From: Croceicoccus naphthovorans
GTDB taxonomy: Bacteria; Pseudomonadota; Alphaproteobacteria; Sphingomonadales; Sphingomonadaceae
NCBI RefSeq assembly: GCF_001028705.1
Contig: NZ_CP011770.1
Span: 437,501 to 501,500 of the forward strand
Length of the DNA: 64,000 nt
Direction: 5' to 3'
Under the pieces are notes generated by a model. That model saw only the letters and a program-made list of their open reading frames with translations. It ran no database searches and was not told the origin of the DNA. Positions 1-8,780 of this stretch are shown piece after piece. Numbering within the stretch: position 1 is the first letter of the stretch; every line of letters starts with the position of its first letter. The translations under genes were made by a program, and so were the position numbers.

Positions 1-30
1 GCGCCGATCTATCCCACCTATCGCGAGGGG

Positions 31-960
31 TTAGCGGCGTGCCTTGAGCGCGATGATCAGACCGACGAAGGCTAGCGCCGCGCCGCAGACCGTGATGATC
101 GTCCACCCGAACCCTTCGAACATGGTGGACAGCAGCATGGCAAGGATCGGCGTCGCCACTCCGACATAGGCCGCGCGTCCCGCGCCCATGTGGCGGATCA
201 GCGTGAAATATAGCGGGAAGGTCACGACCGATCCCACGATACCGAGATAGGCGATGCCCATCAGGTATGTTGGGCGTGGGTCCCACACGGGCGGCCCGTC
301 CAGAACCAGCGCGATAACGACGTTGATCGCGGTGCCGACGATCATGGCCAGCGCCAGCATCGGCAGGAACGGCTGCGCATGGGCACGGTCGGTCGCCTGC
401 GTGATGTTGGCAACCGATGCGGACATCGTGGCCAGCGCCGCCAGCACGACGCCCAGCGTCACCCCTTCGCGAACGCCCGCCGCGCGGTATTCGTGGACCA
501 GCAGCAGCGACACGCCGACGATGGCGACGGCCGATCCGGCGACAAAACCCCAAGAAACCCGTTCGCGCAGAACGAACCAGGCAAAAATCGAGTTCGGGAT
601 CATGATCAGCGCGAAGAACAGCGCGACGATGCCCGATGTCAGCGCCAGTTCCGCCCGGTAGACGAAGTGGAAGTTCAGCACGAATTGCGACAATCCAATC
701 AGGATCACGACCGGTATTCCGGCGCGGCTGACCCGCAATTTCTCGCCCCTAACGGCCAGCAGGACCAGCATCGCGACACAGGCCAGCATGAAGCGATAGG
801 CGATGCTCCAACTGGGCGGAACGTCGCTGATCTGGTCCTTGATGACCAGCCATGTCGACCCCCAGATCAGCGCGACGAGGATGAACGGCGCAAAGACCCG
901 GGGGTCGCTGAACGGCAGGCGATGGCGGCCTGCGACCGGCGCGGTGGGAACGTCGCTCAT
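31..960 (-). CDS. DMT-superfamily (EamA) permease
   Basis: Inner-membrane drug/metabolite transporter of the EamA family, expected to have ten membrane helices in two repeated halves. The 309-residue product is hydrophobic throughout, with an early 'PFILVALIWGSTWLVIK' segment typical of the first EamA helix, and ends in a basic tail. I chose the ATG at 960 because it overlaps the stop of the upstream aldolase gene as ATGA (957-960), a translational-coupling arrangement. An in-frame start at 1014 would lie inside that gene. Substrate unknown; relatives export amino acids or small metabolites. Pairing with threonine aldolase suggests, by inference only, an amino-acid-related substrate. Confidence 0.85.
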   Translation of the reverse strand: MSDVPTAPVAGRHRLPFSDPRVFAPFILVALIWGSTWLVIKDQISDVPPSWSIAYRFMLACVAMLVLLAVRGEKLRVSRAGIPVVILIGLSQFVLNFHFVYRAELALTSGIVALFFALIMIPNSIFAWFVLRERVSWGFVAGSAVAIVGVSLLLVHEYRAAGVREGVTLGVVLAALATMSASVANITQATDRAHAQPFLPMLALAMIVGTAINVVIALVLDGPPVWDPRPTYLMGIAYLGIVGSVVTFPLYFTLIRHMGAGRAAYVGVATPILAMLLSTMFEGFGWTIITVCGAALAFVGLIIALKARR

Positions 961-1970
961 AACGATGCGATGGCTTTCGCCAGTGCTTGTGCCGCCTCGG
1001 CAGGCGTGTTCCACGCGGCGACGAAACGGGCGGCGTCCGGACCCCAGTCATAGAACACGAAGCCCTGATCGCGCAGGTTGGCGCGCTCCTCTGCGGTGCA
1101 GCGTACGAAAACCTCGTTCGCCTCGCACGGATAGAGCAGGCGATGCACCGCCGCGCCCGCGATCGCTGTGGCGGCAGCATTGGCGGCGCGGGCGTTGGCC
1201 AGCCAAAGGTCGCCGTCCAGCATCGCCAGCAATTGGGCGGCAAGGAAGCGGCCTTTCGACTGCAACTGCCCGGCGCGCTTGTGGCGACGCTTGGCCTCGG
1301 CGGCCTTGGCGGGGTCGAACAGGATCAGCGCCTCTGCCCCCATCGCGCCGTTCTTGATCATCCCGAATGTCAGCGTGTCGATGCCATGCGCAGGACCGGC
1401 CTCTGCCGCAGAGCAGCCAAGATGCGCGACCGCATTGGCGAAGCGCGCGCCGTCCATGTGCACGCTAAAGCCCTTGGCACGGGCATAGGCGGTCAGTGTG
1501 GCCAGCTCGCCTGGCGTATAAGTGCACCCTTGCTCTGTCGCCTGCGTGATCGCGATTGTGCAGGGCTGCACCCGGTGCACGTCGTCGCGGATCGGATCGA
1601 CGACGGCGGCGATGTTTTCGGGCGTAAGCTTTGCATGCGGGCCATGGGCCAGCATCAGCTTTGCGCCGTGGGTATAGAATTCGGGCGCGCCTGCCTCGTC
1701 CTGTTCGATATGCGCGTCGTCGTGGCAGACCACTCCGCCATAGGGCGGCACCAGCGTTGCCAGCGCAAGGCAGTTTGCCGCCGTGCCGGTGCTGGTCCAC
1801 ACCACCGCGCATTCGCGATCGAACAGCGCGGAAAACGCCGCGTCTAGCCGCTGGCTGAGCGCGTCGCCGTCATAGGGTGCGTCGGGCGCGTCGGCGGCGC
1901 GCATCGCGTCCCAGACCTGCGGGTGAACGGGGGCGGTGTTGTCGGAAACGAAAAGCATGGGCGTGGACAT
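957..1970 (-). CDS. ltaE: Low-specificity L-threonine aldolase (PLP-dependent)
   Basis: PLP-dependent fold-type I lyase that cleaves threonine or allo-threonine to glycine and acetaldehyde in the cytoplasm. The 337-residue product has the family hallmarks: N-terminal 'FVSDNTAPVHPQV', a PLP-contacting 'HMDGARFANA' segment, and 'IKNGAMGAEALI' where the Schiff-base lysine is expected. The start at 1970 gives 'MSTPMLFVSDN', matching the usual N-terminus; an upstream start at 2006 adds only 12 residues. It overlaps the exporter gene by 4 bp, so the two are probably co-transcribed. A related beta-eliminating lyase specificity cannot be excluded. Confidence 0.85.
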   Translation of the reverse strand: MSTPMLFVSDNTAPVHPQVWDAMRAADAPDAPYDGDALSQRLDAAFSALFDRECAVVWTSTGTAANCLALATLVPPYGGVVCHDDAHIEQDEAGAPEFYTHGAKLMLAHGPHAKLTPENIAAVVDPIRDDVHRVQPCTIAITQATEQGCTYTPGELATLTAYARAKGFSVHMDGARFANAVAHLGCSAAEAGPAHGIDTLTFGMIKNGAMGAEALILFDPAKAAEAKRRHKRAGQLQSKGRFLAAQLLAMLDGDLWLANARAANAAATAIAGAAVHRLLYPCEANEVFVRCTAEERANLRDQGFVFYDWGPDAARFVAAWNTPAEAAQALAKAIASL

Positions 1971-2052
1971 GTACCGGGCCTTGCGACCGGCCCACGCGCG
2001 CGTCAAGCCGGTTACGCGTGCAACCTTTGTATCGCCAACGTGCGATCGAGCA

Positions 2053-3522
2053 TCAGTCGTCCGAAGACGGATCCTCGTACCCGTCCAGTTCGTTCCCTTG
2101 CAGGTTCACGACATGCAGCAGGTTCGTCGCGCCCGGCGTTCCGAACGGCACGCCCGCCAGCACGACGATCCGGCCCCCGGCCTTGCCCATGCCATGGCGC
2201 AGGGTCATGCGCTTGCCCTTGCCGATCATCTCTTCGAAACTGCCGATGTCCTTCGTCCGCACGGCATGCACGCCCCACAGCAGGGCGAGCCGTCGTGCCG
2301 TCGTCGTCGACGGTGTGAGGACCAGCAGCGGCACGCTGGGCCGTTCGCGCGCGACACGCCGCGCGCTGCTACCCGATGCAGTGAACACCGTGATCGCCGC
2401 AATGCGCAGCGTGCTGGCGATGGAGGAGCAGGCGGCGGCCAATGCATCGGATGTCGTCGCGTCAGGCTCTACCCCGGTCAGGCGGATGCGCCGGACATAG
2501 CCGGGGTCTTTCTCAACCTGATTGGCGATGCGGTCCATGATCGTCACCGCTTCCTGCGGCCACTGGCCCGCGGCTGTTTCGGCGCTCAGCATGACCGCAT
2601 CGGCCCCGTCGTAGACCGCGTTGGCGACGTCGGACACTTCGGCCCGTGTGGGTGCCGGGCTTTCGATCATCGATTCCAGCATCTGCGTCGCGACGACGAC
2701 CGGCTTGCCCGCCGCGCGTGCCTGTTCGACGATACGTTTCTGCAGCGGCGGGACTTCTTCGGGGTTCAGTTCGACGCCCAGGTCCCCGCGCGCGACCATG
2801 ATCCCGTCCGAAAGTTCAAGGATCGCGTCGAGGTGCCGGATCGCCATCGGCTTTTCGATCTTGGCCATCAGCGCGCCATATCCGCCCATCAACCGGCGCG
2901 CCTCTGCCACGTCCTCTGGCCGCTGCACGAACGACAGCGCGATCCAGTCGGCCTTGTGCTCAACCGCGAATGCCAGATCGCGGCGGTCTTTTTCGGTCAG
3001 TGCCGGAATCGGGATTTCCGCATCGGGCACGTTCACGCCCTTGCGGTCCGAGATGACGCCGCCGACTTCGGCGCTGCACAGGATTTCGTCTTCACCGGCG
3101 CGGATCACGCGAAGGCGGATCTTGCCGTCGTCGACCAGCAGGCGCTGGCCCTTTTCCAACAGGCCGAACAGTTCGGGGTGCGGCAATTGCACGCGGGTCT
3201 CGTCCCCAGGCTCGTCCCGCCGGTCCAGCGTGAAGTGGCGACCGTGCGGGATAACCGCCTTGCCGTCTTTGAACTTACCCACGCGCAGCTTCGGTCCCTG
3301 CAGGTCGCACAGGATGCCGATCGGGCGTCCGATCTTCGCCTCCAGCTTGCGGATTTCTGCGATGGTTTCGGCGTGCGCTTCATGCTCGCCGTGGCTCATG
3401 TTAACGCGGAACGCATCTGCGCCGGACTTTACGAGCCGCGCGATCATGTCGGGATCGCGGCTGGCGGGGCCAAGGGTGGCGAGAATCTTGATCTTGCGGT
3501 CGCGCGGATCGAACTTGGTCAC
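2053..3522 (-). CDS. pyk: Pyruvate kinase
   Basis: Glycolytic enzyme converting phosphoenolpyruvate and ADP to pyruvate and ATP in the cytoplasm. The 489-residue product has the usual bacterial length and motifs: N-terminal 'KILATLGPASRD', 'NMSHGEHEAH', 'CDLQGPKLRVG', the lysine-containing 'LMAKIEKPMAI', the metal-binding 'VARGDLGVEL', and a C-terminal allosteric domain ending near 'NLLHVVNLQGNE'. I prefer the GTG at 3522 because it gives 'VTKFDPRDRKIKIL', the normal N-terminus; the open frame extends to 3675 but that part is low-complexity and overlaps the divergent DUF1244 gene. No strong Shine-Dalgarno is visible before the GTG. Confidence 0.93.
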   Translation of the reverse strand: MTKFDPRDRKIKILATLGPASRDPDMIARLVKSGADAFRVNMSHGEHEAHAETIAEIRKLEAKIGRPIGILCDLQGPKLRVGKFKDGKAVIPHGRHFTLDRRDEPGDETRVQLPHPELFGLLEKGQRLLVDDGKIRLRVIRAGEDEILCSAEVGGVISDRKGVNVPDAEIPIPALTEKDRRDLAFAVEHKADWIALSFVQRPEDVAEARRLMGGYGALMAKIEKPMAIRHLDAILELSDGIMVARGDLGVELNPEEVPPLQKRIVEQARAAGKPVVVATQMLESMIESPAPTRAEVSDVANAVYDGADAVMLSAETAAGQWPQEAVTIMDRIANQVEKDPGYVRRIRLTGVEPDATTSDALAAACSSIASTLRIAAITVFTASGSSARRVARERPSVPLLVLTPSTTTARRLALLWGVHAVRTKDIGSFEEMIGKGKRMTLRHGMGKAGGRIVVLAGVPFGTPGATNLLHVVNLQGNELDGYEDPSSDD

Positions 3523-3623
3523 AGTGGGCAGACGCCTGTGTTGAGGGAACACGATTGCGGGCCTATTGGCTTGTCGCAGCCAAGGCAACCGCATTGCCGC
3601 ATTTGCAGACGGAGAATTAGCCC

Positions 3624-3923
3624 ATGCCCGAAACAACTGTCGACGACCTGTCCGACGCAGTCGCCGCCGCCGCATTCCGCCGGTTGGTCAAGCACCTTCA
3701 ACATCGCCACGATGCGCAGAACATCGACCTGATGGGCCTGTCGGGCTTTTGCCGGAACTGCCTTGCCGACTGGATCCGCGATGCCGGGTACGAAGGCGAC
3801 AAGGCAGAGGCGCGCGCCGTGATCCACGGCATGCCGATGGACGAATGGAAAGACCGCTACCAGACCCCCGCCACGCCCGAGCAACTGGCGCGGATGGAAG
3901 CAAGCGTGGTTAAGAACCGCTGA
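3624..3923 (+). CDS. DUF1244 family protein
   Basis: Small 99-residue cytoplasmic protein of the DUF1244 family, widespread in Alphaproteobacteria and of unknown function. The signature 'LMGLSGFCRNCLADW' with its paired cysteines is present, followed by 'MPMDEWKDRYQ'. A GGAG ribosome-binding site lies just upstream of the ATG. It is divergent from pyk and convergent with the emrB-like gene. I see no basis for assigning a reaction. Confidence 0.85.
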   Translation: MPETTVDDLSDAVAAAAFRRLVKHLQHRHDAQNIDLMGLSGFCRNCLADWIRDAGYEGDKAEARAVIHGMPMDEWKDRYQTPATPEQLARMEASVVKNR

Positions 3924-3953
3924 CGAAGCGGTTGGCCGGGCAGGGCGGGGCCG

Positions 3954-5519
3954 TCAGTGCCCCATCTGCGCCGGTTCGGTATCGGCGCTGCTCGGCTTCA
4001 TGAACAGAAGGAACGGTACGGCCATCGCTGTCACCCACAGCATCGCGTAGAACACGTCGATATAGGAAATCATCGAAGCCTGACGCGTGATCTCTCCGTT
4101 CAGCATCGCCATCACGGTATCGCCCATGCCCTGGAACCGGTCTGCGGACGATAGGTCGATGAAACCGATCCCGTCCGATGCGGTGATCTGGGAGGCAAGG
4201 TCGGAATGGCTGATCTGGCTGTTGCGGGTGATCATGACCGTCACCGCCGAGATGCCCACCGACGAACCGATGGAGCGCGACAGGTTCAACAGGCTGGACC
4301 CGTCGGTCCGCAGGCGCGGGGCAAGCGTGGCGAAGGCAATCGTATTGAGCGGAAGAAAGACCAGCCCGATGCCCAACCCCTGCAAGACGCCCGATACCAC
4401 GATGTGGAACGTATCTACCGCCAGCGACCAGTGCGCCATTTCCCATAGCGAGCCACAGACGATGGCAAAGCCGGTCGCAACGATCAGGCGGGCATCCACC
4501 CTCGACCGGACAAGGTAGCCAGCAAGCGGCATCATCAACATCACCCCGATCCCGCGCGGCATCAGGACCATGCCGGTGTCGATCACAGAATAGCCGAACA
4601 GGTGCTGTAGCATCGGCGGCAACAGGGCCATCGTCGCAAAGATGATCAGGCCCATGAGCAGCATGAAAAACAGGGCGATCACATAGTTGCGATCGGCGAA
4701 TAGCGCTCTGGGAAAAAGCGGCCTTTCGCTGGTGGTGAGGTGGATGATCGCGATCCACACGGCAGAGGCCATAATGCCCGCATAAATCCAGATTTCCAGC
4801 GAATCGAACCAGTCGGCATGTTGACCGCGATCCAGCATCATCTGCATGGATGTCAGCCCGACGGCCACGGCGATGAATCCGAACATGTCGAACCGCCGCG
4901 TCTCTTTCGGTCGTTGAGGCAGGGTCATGTACATCAGCGCCAGCGCGATCAGGCCCAGCGGCAGGTTCACATAGAACACGAACCGCCAGTCCCAGTTTTC
5001 GGTCAGCCAGCCGCCGAGAACCGGGCCGATCACCGGCCCGATGATCACGCCCATGCCCCAGATCGACATCATTTGCGGGTGTTTGCTGGGCGGCGTGGAA
5101 TCGAGCATGAAGCTCTGGCTGAGCGGTGCGATGAATGCGCCGCTGACGCCCTGCATGGCGCGGAAAATCACCATCTCGGCCAAGTTCTGCGACAATCCGC
5201 AGAGCATCGAGCTGATGATGAAGCCGACCACCGACGCCAGAAATAGCTCGCGCGCCCCGATCTTGTTGGCCAGCCACCCGGTTAGTGGCATCGCCACGGC
5301 AGCGGCGATGATATAGCTGGTCAGCACCCACGTGACCGATTCCGACGTGGCCCCCAGCGATGTCTGCATGTGGGGAATGGCGACGTTGGCGATCGTGGTG
5401 TCGAGCACCTGGATCAACGACGCCAGCATGACGCCTGCGATCAGCAGGTTCGGATTGTTGACGGGAACCGCCGCGACATCGCGCCGCTGCGGCCCGTTTC
5501 TGGCGACGGCTGTGGCCAT
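3954..5519 (-). CDS. emrB: DHA2-family MFS multidrug exporter (EmrB-like)
   Basis: Fourteen-helix proton-antiporting drug exporter of the inner membrane. The 521-residue product shows 'LIQVLDTTIANVAIPHM' in helix 1 (the D-T-T-I-V/A-N motif of DHA2 pumps), a 'GWLANKIGARELFL' loop and the antiporter motif C region 'GPVIGPVLGGWLTENW'. It is the last gene of a MarR-EmrA-EmrB operon; only 4 bp separate it from the adaptor stop. It should work with EmrA and a TolC-type outer-membrane channel encoded elsewhere to expel hydrophobic compounds. Substrate unknown. Confidence 0.92.
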   Translation of the reverse strand: MATAVARNGPQRRDVAAVPVNNPNLLIAGVMLASLIQVLDTTIANVAIPHMQTSLGATSESVTWVLTSYIIAAAVAMPLTGWLANKIGARELFLASVVGFIISSMLCGLSQNLAEMVIFRAMQGVSGAFIAPLSQSFMLDSTPPSKHPQMMSIWGMGVIIGPVIGPVLGGWLTENWDWRFVFYVNLPLGLIALALMYMTLPQRPKETRRFDMFGFIAVAVGLTSMQMMLDRGQHADWFDSLEIWIYAGIMASAVWIAIIHLTTSERPLFPRALFADRNYVIALFFMLLMGLIIFATMALLPPMLQHLFGYSVIDTGMVLMPRGIGVMLMMPLAGYLVRSRVDARLIVATGFAIVCGSLWEMAHWSLAVDTFHIVVSGVLQGLGIGLVFLPLNTIAFATLAPRLRTDGSSLLNLSRSIGSSVGISAVTVMITRNSQISHSDLASQITASDGIGFIDLSSADRFQGMGDTVMAMLNGEITRQASMISYIDVFYAMLWVTAMAVPFLLFMKPSSADTEPAQMGH

Positions 5520-5523
5520 AGGG

Positions 5524-6582
5524 TTACCGGCGACCGTCGGTATATACGGTGACGTCCACCGACAGCCCGGCGATCAGTGGGCGTGTGCTCTTCTGGTCGA
5601 TGGCGATGCGAACCGGCACGCGCTGCGTCACTTTCACCCAGTTGCCGGTGGCGTTCTGCGCGGGCAGGACCGAGAATTCGGAGCCCGTTCCGGCACCGAT
5701 CGACTTGACGTGGCCACGCAGGACAAGATCGGGATAGGCATCGAAGTGGATGTCGGCGGGCTGGCCCACGCGGATCTCGTCCAGTTCGGTTTCCTTGAAG
5801 TTCGCCTCTACATAGGCCGCGTTGTCGGCGACGATGGTCAGCACCGGCAGGCCGTTCATCACCTGCTGCCCGACCTGCAACCGATCCGCCTCTGCCACGC
5901 GGCCGCCCGACGGGGCGCGCACTTCGGTGCGGGTCAGGTTCAGCTGGGCTTCCTCGCGCTGGGCCTTGGCCGCGGCCACTTGCGGGTTCTGGCCGGGAAC
6001 GGCGGGGCCGGTCGCCAGCTTGGCCCTTGCCTCCTGCTGCCGCGCCTGCGCCTGACGCAGGCTTTCGCGGGCCTGTTCGACCGCGTGCTGCGCGGCCTCG
6101 TAGTCGGCCTTGGTGGTGAACCCGCGTTTCCACAGCGCTTCCTGACGCGAGAGGGTCGACTGGGCGAAAGCGATGCTTTCGCGGGCCGCGCCGATGTCTA
6201 CGCCCGAAAGGTCTGTCGAATTGCTGAGCGCGGTGACATTGGCCTGCGCAGTCGCAATCGCGGCGTCGGCCTCGGCCAGACGCAGGCGATAGGGTTCGGG
6301 ATCGACGCGGAACAGCAAAGCGCCGGGCTCCACCGTCTCACCGTCATGCACCTGCACATCGACGATCCGCCCGCCGACGTCGGCGCTGATCGCGACCTTG
6401 TCCAGCTTCAGGTAGGCATTGTCGGTCGACACCTTGCCCTGCAGACTGGTCCAGTACCAGATCCCGCCCGCCAGCAGCAGCAGCGGAACCAACGCCATCA
6501 GGGCATGGCGTTTTAGCCGCGACTTGCGCGCGGGCGCTGCATCTTCCTGATCGTCGGCGACGATTTTCTGGTTCTCGATCAT
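5524..6582 (-). CDS. emrA: EmrA/HlyD-type membrane-fusion adaptor
   Basis: Periplasmic adaptor linking the EmrB pump to an outer-membrane channel. The 352-residue protein has a cytoplasmic N-terminus, one membrane helix at about 28-45 ('LMALVPLLLLAGGIWYW'), a split biotinyl-lipoyl domain ('DVGGRIVDVQVHDGETV' and 'RAPSGGRVAE'), and a long Ala/Gln/Arg-rich coiled-coil hairpin between them. Its ATG overlaps the MarR stop as ATGA (6579-6582), so the two are translationally coupled. Operon order MarR-EmrA-EmrB is the classical one for MarR/EmrR-regulated drug efflux. Confidence 0.92.
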   Translation of the reverse strand: MIENQKIVADDQEDAAPARKSRLKRHALMALVPLLLLAGGIWYWTSLQGKVSTDNAYLKLDKVAISADVGGRIVDVQVHDGETVEPGALLFRVDPEPYRLRLAEADAAIATAQANVTALSNSTDLSGVDIGAARESIAFAQSTLSRQEALWKRGFTTKADYEAAQHAVEQARESLRQAQARQQEARAKLATGPAVPGQNPQVAAAKAQREEAQLNLTRTEVRAPSGGRVAEADRLQVGQQVMNGLPVLTIVADNAAYVEANFKETELDEIRVGQPADIHFDAYPDLVLRGHVKSIGAGTGSEFSVLPAQNATGNWVKVTQRVPVRIAIDQKSTRPLIAGLSVDVTVYTDGRR

Positions 6583-7028
6583 GATCTGACTCTGTCAGGC
6601 GAGCACTCCGCCGCCTTTGCAAGATTGGTGCGCATGGCCTTCGTGATGACGATGTAGTCGGATATCTGGCTGCTGGTAAAACCTTCCAGAATCTGCGCTT
6701 CCAACGCATCGGCCTTTGCCGCGATGGCCTTCATTTCTTCGTCCCCGCGCGGGGTGAGCTGAATCAAGCGGGCGCGGCGGTCCGCCGGATCGGGCACGCG
6801 TTCGACAAAGCCCGCTTCCTCCAACCGGTCGATCATGCGGCACACGGTAATCGCTTCGATGTCCAGATCGTCGGCGTACTGCGCCTGATTGCGGCCGGGA
6901 TGCATCTGAATGCGCAGCAGCAGCCGGGCCTGCGGGCCGGTCACGCCGATAGCGCGCACACGTTGATCGAAGACGCGCCGGATCTGCCGGGCGAAATCGG
7001 TGACCACATATCCGAGTCGTTCTGCCAT
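6579..7028 (-). CDS. MarR-family transcriptional repressor of the emrAB operon
   Basis: Dimeric winged-helix repressor, 149 residues. The HTH/wing region is visible in 'RNQAQYADDLDIEAITVCRMIDRL' followed by 'VERVPDPADRRARLIQLTP', the typical DxRxxR wing. I placed the start at 7028 ('MAERLGYVV'); the longer reading frame to 7226 runs through a non-coding tandem repeat and has no family similarity there. First gene of the efflux operon, so it probably autoregulates from the palindrome at 7041-7056 and is released by a phenolic or drug ligand (inference from EmrR/MarR relatives). Confidence 0.88.
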   Translation of the reverse strand: MAERLGYVVTDFARQIRRVFDQRVRAIGVTGPQARLLLRIQMHPGRNQAQYADDLDIEAITVCRMIDRLEEAGFVERVPDPADRRARLIQLTPRGDEEMKAIAAKADALEAQILEGFTSSQISDYIVITKAMRTNLAKAAECSPDRVRS

Positions 7029-7040
7029 AAGCGCGTTATT

Positions 7041-7056
7041 AATAAGCACCCTTATT
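7041..7056. promoter_or_regulatory. Candidate MarR operator (16-bp palindrome)
   Basis: AATAAG-CACC-CTTATT is a perfect inverted repeat with 6-bp arms, 13 bp upstream of the marR ATG. On the minus strand it abuts a TATAAT-like hexamer. Size and position are typical of a MarR operator; binding is inferred. Confidence 0.55.
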
Positions 7057-7114
7057 ATATTCAACTCCTTTTTTGCAGTGCAGCTTATATTCAACTTCTT
7101 TTTTGCAGTGCAGC
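7055..7114. repeat. Two tandem 30-bp repeats in the marR promoter region
   Basis: Units 7055-7084 and 7085-7114 are identical except for one base (7067 C, 7097 T). Each holds a T-run followed by GCAGTGCAGC. The duplication lies between marR and the divergent gapR gene and may duplicate a promoter or operator element. Confidence 0.85.
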
Positions 7115-7270
7115 ATCGGGGACATTGCAAAACCCCACCTTCACCTGCCAGCCACCGCCCGCTATCAGCGCGCCGACGCGATTCTTGCGGATCGTGCGGT
7201 GGCGGACCTTTGGGGACTGGCCCCATTCGAATCAGCCACCGTCTTCCGAGACCAAACTGGAGATATTGAA

Positions 7271-7534
7271 ATGGCCGATGACGAAGCCATGGGCGGACAG
7301 GGCAACGTTGCCGCCGAAGAACTGCGCCTGTTGATCGAACGGGTCGAGCGGCTGGAAGAAGAGAAAAAGGGCATCGCCGACGACATCAAGGACGTCTTTG
7401 CAGAGGCCAAGGCCCGCGGTTACGATCCCAAGGCGATGCGCAAGATCGTGCGTATCCGCAAGCAGAAGAAAGAAGACTTCGAGCACGAGGAAGCCATCCT
7501 GGAAACCTATATGGCCGCGCTCGGCATGATCTGA
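7271..7534 (+). CDS. GapR-like nucleoid-associated protein (DUF2312)
   Basis: 87-residue basic coiled-coil protein of the DUF2312/GapR family, an alphaproteobacterial DNA-clamping protein that binds overtwisted, AT-rich DNA and supports replication. The conserved core is visible in 'LIERVERLEEEKKGIADD' and 'RGYDPKAMRKIVRIRKQ'. The start at 7271 is preceded by GGAG 7 nt upstream; earlier in-frame starts lie in promoter repeats. It is divergent from marR and convergent with the anti-sigma gene. Confidence 0.9.
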   Translation: MADDEAMGGQGNVAAEELRLLIERVERLEEEKKGIADDIKDVFAEAKARGYDPKAMRKIVRIRKQKKEDFEHEEAILETYMAALGMI

Positions 7535-7560
7535 TCTGGCAGGGTTGGCGGGCGCGCGGA

Positions 7561-8262
7561 TCAGCGCGCCTGCCACCCCGCTGCGCGGGCCGCGTCTTCG
7601 GCCCCCGCATCCAACGCAGGACCGTCGGCCATCGCCTGCGCCTGTTCCATCAGCGCGGCGCTGCCCGAACCGGCCTGTCTGTACTGGGCCTGTTGCGCGG
7701 GGTCGCTGGGGCCATCGGCTTCCAGCTTCCATCCGGTATTGTCGCGACAGGCGATGCCGCTGGCATCCGATCCCTGGAACACCCGGCAATAGCGGCCCTT
7801 TCGGTCCTTCAGCGAGAACAGCAGGCGCGGATCGGCATCGGCCAACTGGTCATAGCTCGACCCCTCCTCCAGCAAACCGGCCAGCTGGGGTTCGGCATAG
7901 CCGGGCGGCGTGCCCCCATCGCGCGGGGCCATCACGGCCAGCACCAGCACCGCCGCAATGGCGGGACCGGCGGCCCAGACCCAGCGCGGAATCCGGCGCG
8001 ACGCCGCACGTTTCTCGCGCGCGGCCGCGATGCTGGCCACGCCTTCGCGGCCTTCCATCAGGCGCTCGCTCAACCGGTCGGGCACCGGCGCGTCAAGGAT
8101 CGGCGCGAAGTGACCCGCCAGCGTCTGACGCAGCGCGTGATGCCGCGCGACTTCGGCAGCGAGTTCGGGATCTGCCTCTACCAGCGCGGCGATCTCGTCC
8201 TTGCGCACAGCTTCCAGCTCGCCATCGGCAAAGGCGGCGATTTCCTCGGGCGTCGGCCTCAT
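7561..8262 (-). CDS. Membrane anti-sigma factor of the ECF pair
   Basis: Single-pass regulator, 233 residues. The cytoplasmic N-terminal domain begins 'MRPTPEEIAAFADGELE', the usual opening of anti-sigma factors, followed by a helical region and one membrane helix at about residues 91-112 ('WVWAAGPAIAAVLVLAV'). The periplasmic part has no recognisable domain. No zinc-binding HxxxCxxC motif is seen. The ATG overlaps the sigma-factor stop as ATGA (8259-8262), the normal arrangement for a sigma/anti-sigma pair. Proteolytic release would free the sigma factor (family knowledge). Confidence 0.82.
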   Translation of the reverse strand: MRPTPEEIAAFADGELEAVRKDEIAALVEADPELAAEVARHHALRQTLAGHFAPILDAPVPDRLSERLMEGREGVASIAAAREKRAASRRIPRWVWAAGPAIAAVLVLAVMAPRDGGTPPGYAEPQLAGLLEEGSSYDQLADADPRLLFSLKDRKGRYCRVFQGSDASGIACRDNTGWKLEADGPSDPAQQAQYRQAGSGSAALMEQAQAMADGPALDAGAEDAARAAGWQAR

Positions 8263-8762
8263 CGTGCGTCCTCCAGCAAATCGAGCAGCGCATCGCGTCC
8301 GCGAACCAGCCGCGAATTCAGCGTGCCGACCGGGCAACCGACGATCGCCGCCGCCTCTTTGTGCGAATAGCCTTCGACCATCACCAACAACACCGCCTCG
8401 CGCTGTTCATCCGGCAGCCGGGCCAATGCGCGATCCACGTTCGACAGTTCGACGGTCGCTTCCTGCGCGCCATCGCTGCCCACCGCGAAACCGGCGTCTT
8501 CGGCCACGAACGTCTGCTGCCGCCGCTGACCGGCGCGCGCTTCGTCGATGCGTATGTTGCGCATGATCGTATACACCCAGCTGTCGAGCCGCGACCCGCC
8601 GCGCCACTTGTCGCGGTTGTCGAGCGCGCGCTCGATCGTCATCTGGCAAAGATCGTCCCCGTCCGCCGCGTTGCCCATCAATCCGGCCGCGAAACGACGC
8701 AGACGGGGAAGCAGGGCCAGCAGCCCGCTATCGAAGGATCGGCCCGAAGGCGGTCGAGTCAG
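8259..8762 (-). CDS. ECF RNA polymerase sigma factor, probable CTG start
   Basis: Extracytoplasmic-function sigma factor with region 2 ('DDLCQMTIERALDNRDKW' to 'MRNIRIDEARA') and region 4 ('LARLPDEQREAVLL', 'YSHKEAAAIVGCPVGTLN'). The first ATG or TTG (8678-8681) would remove part of region 2.1, yet the frame upstream encodes the expected 'LLALLPRLRRFAAGL'. No ATG, GTG or TTG exists between those codons and the in-frame stop at 8784-8786, so CTG at 8762 is the best start (167 residues, normal length). The predicted ECF promoter ends just upstream, leaving a leader of roughly 17 nt. Confidence 0.8.
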   Translation of the reverse strand: MTRPPSGRSFDSGLLALLPRLRRFAAGLMGNAADGDDLCQMTIERALDNRDKWRGGSRLDSWVYTIMRNIRIDEARAGQRRQQTFVAEDAGFAVGSDGAQEATVELSNVDRALARLPDEQREAVLLVMVEGYSHKEAAAIVGCPVGTLNSRLVRGRDALLDLLEDAR

Positions 8763-8780
8763 TGTCTTTCTGCCTTGCCC

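Noticed and set aside
1936-3732. 598-codon plus-strand ORF opposite pyruvate kinase
   Set aside because: Composition artefact of high-GC DNA; Arg/His-rich, no family pattern, and the opposite strand clearly encodes Pyk.
7055-7114. Possible CRISPR-like repeat
   Set aside because: Two directly abutting units with no spacer; a tandem duplication. No CRISPR array was seen anywhere in the window.
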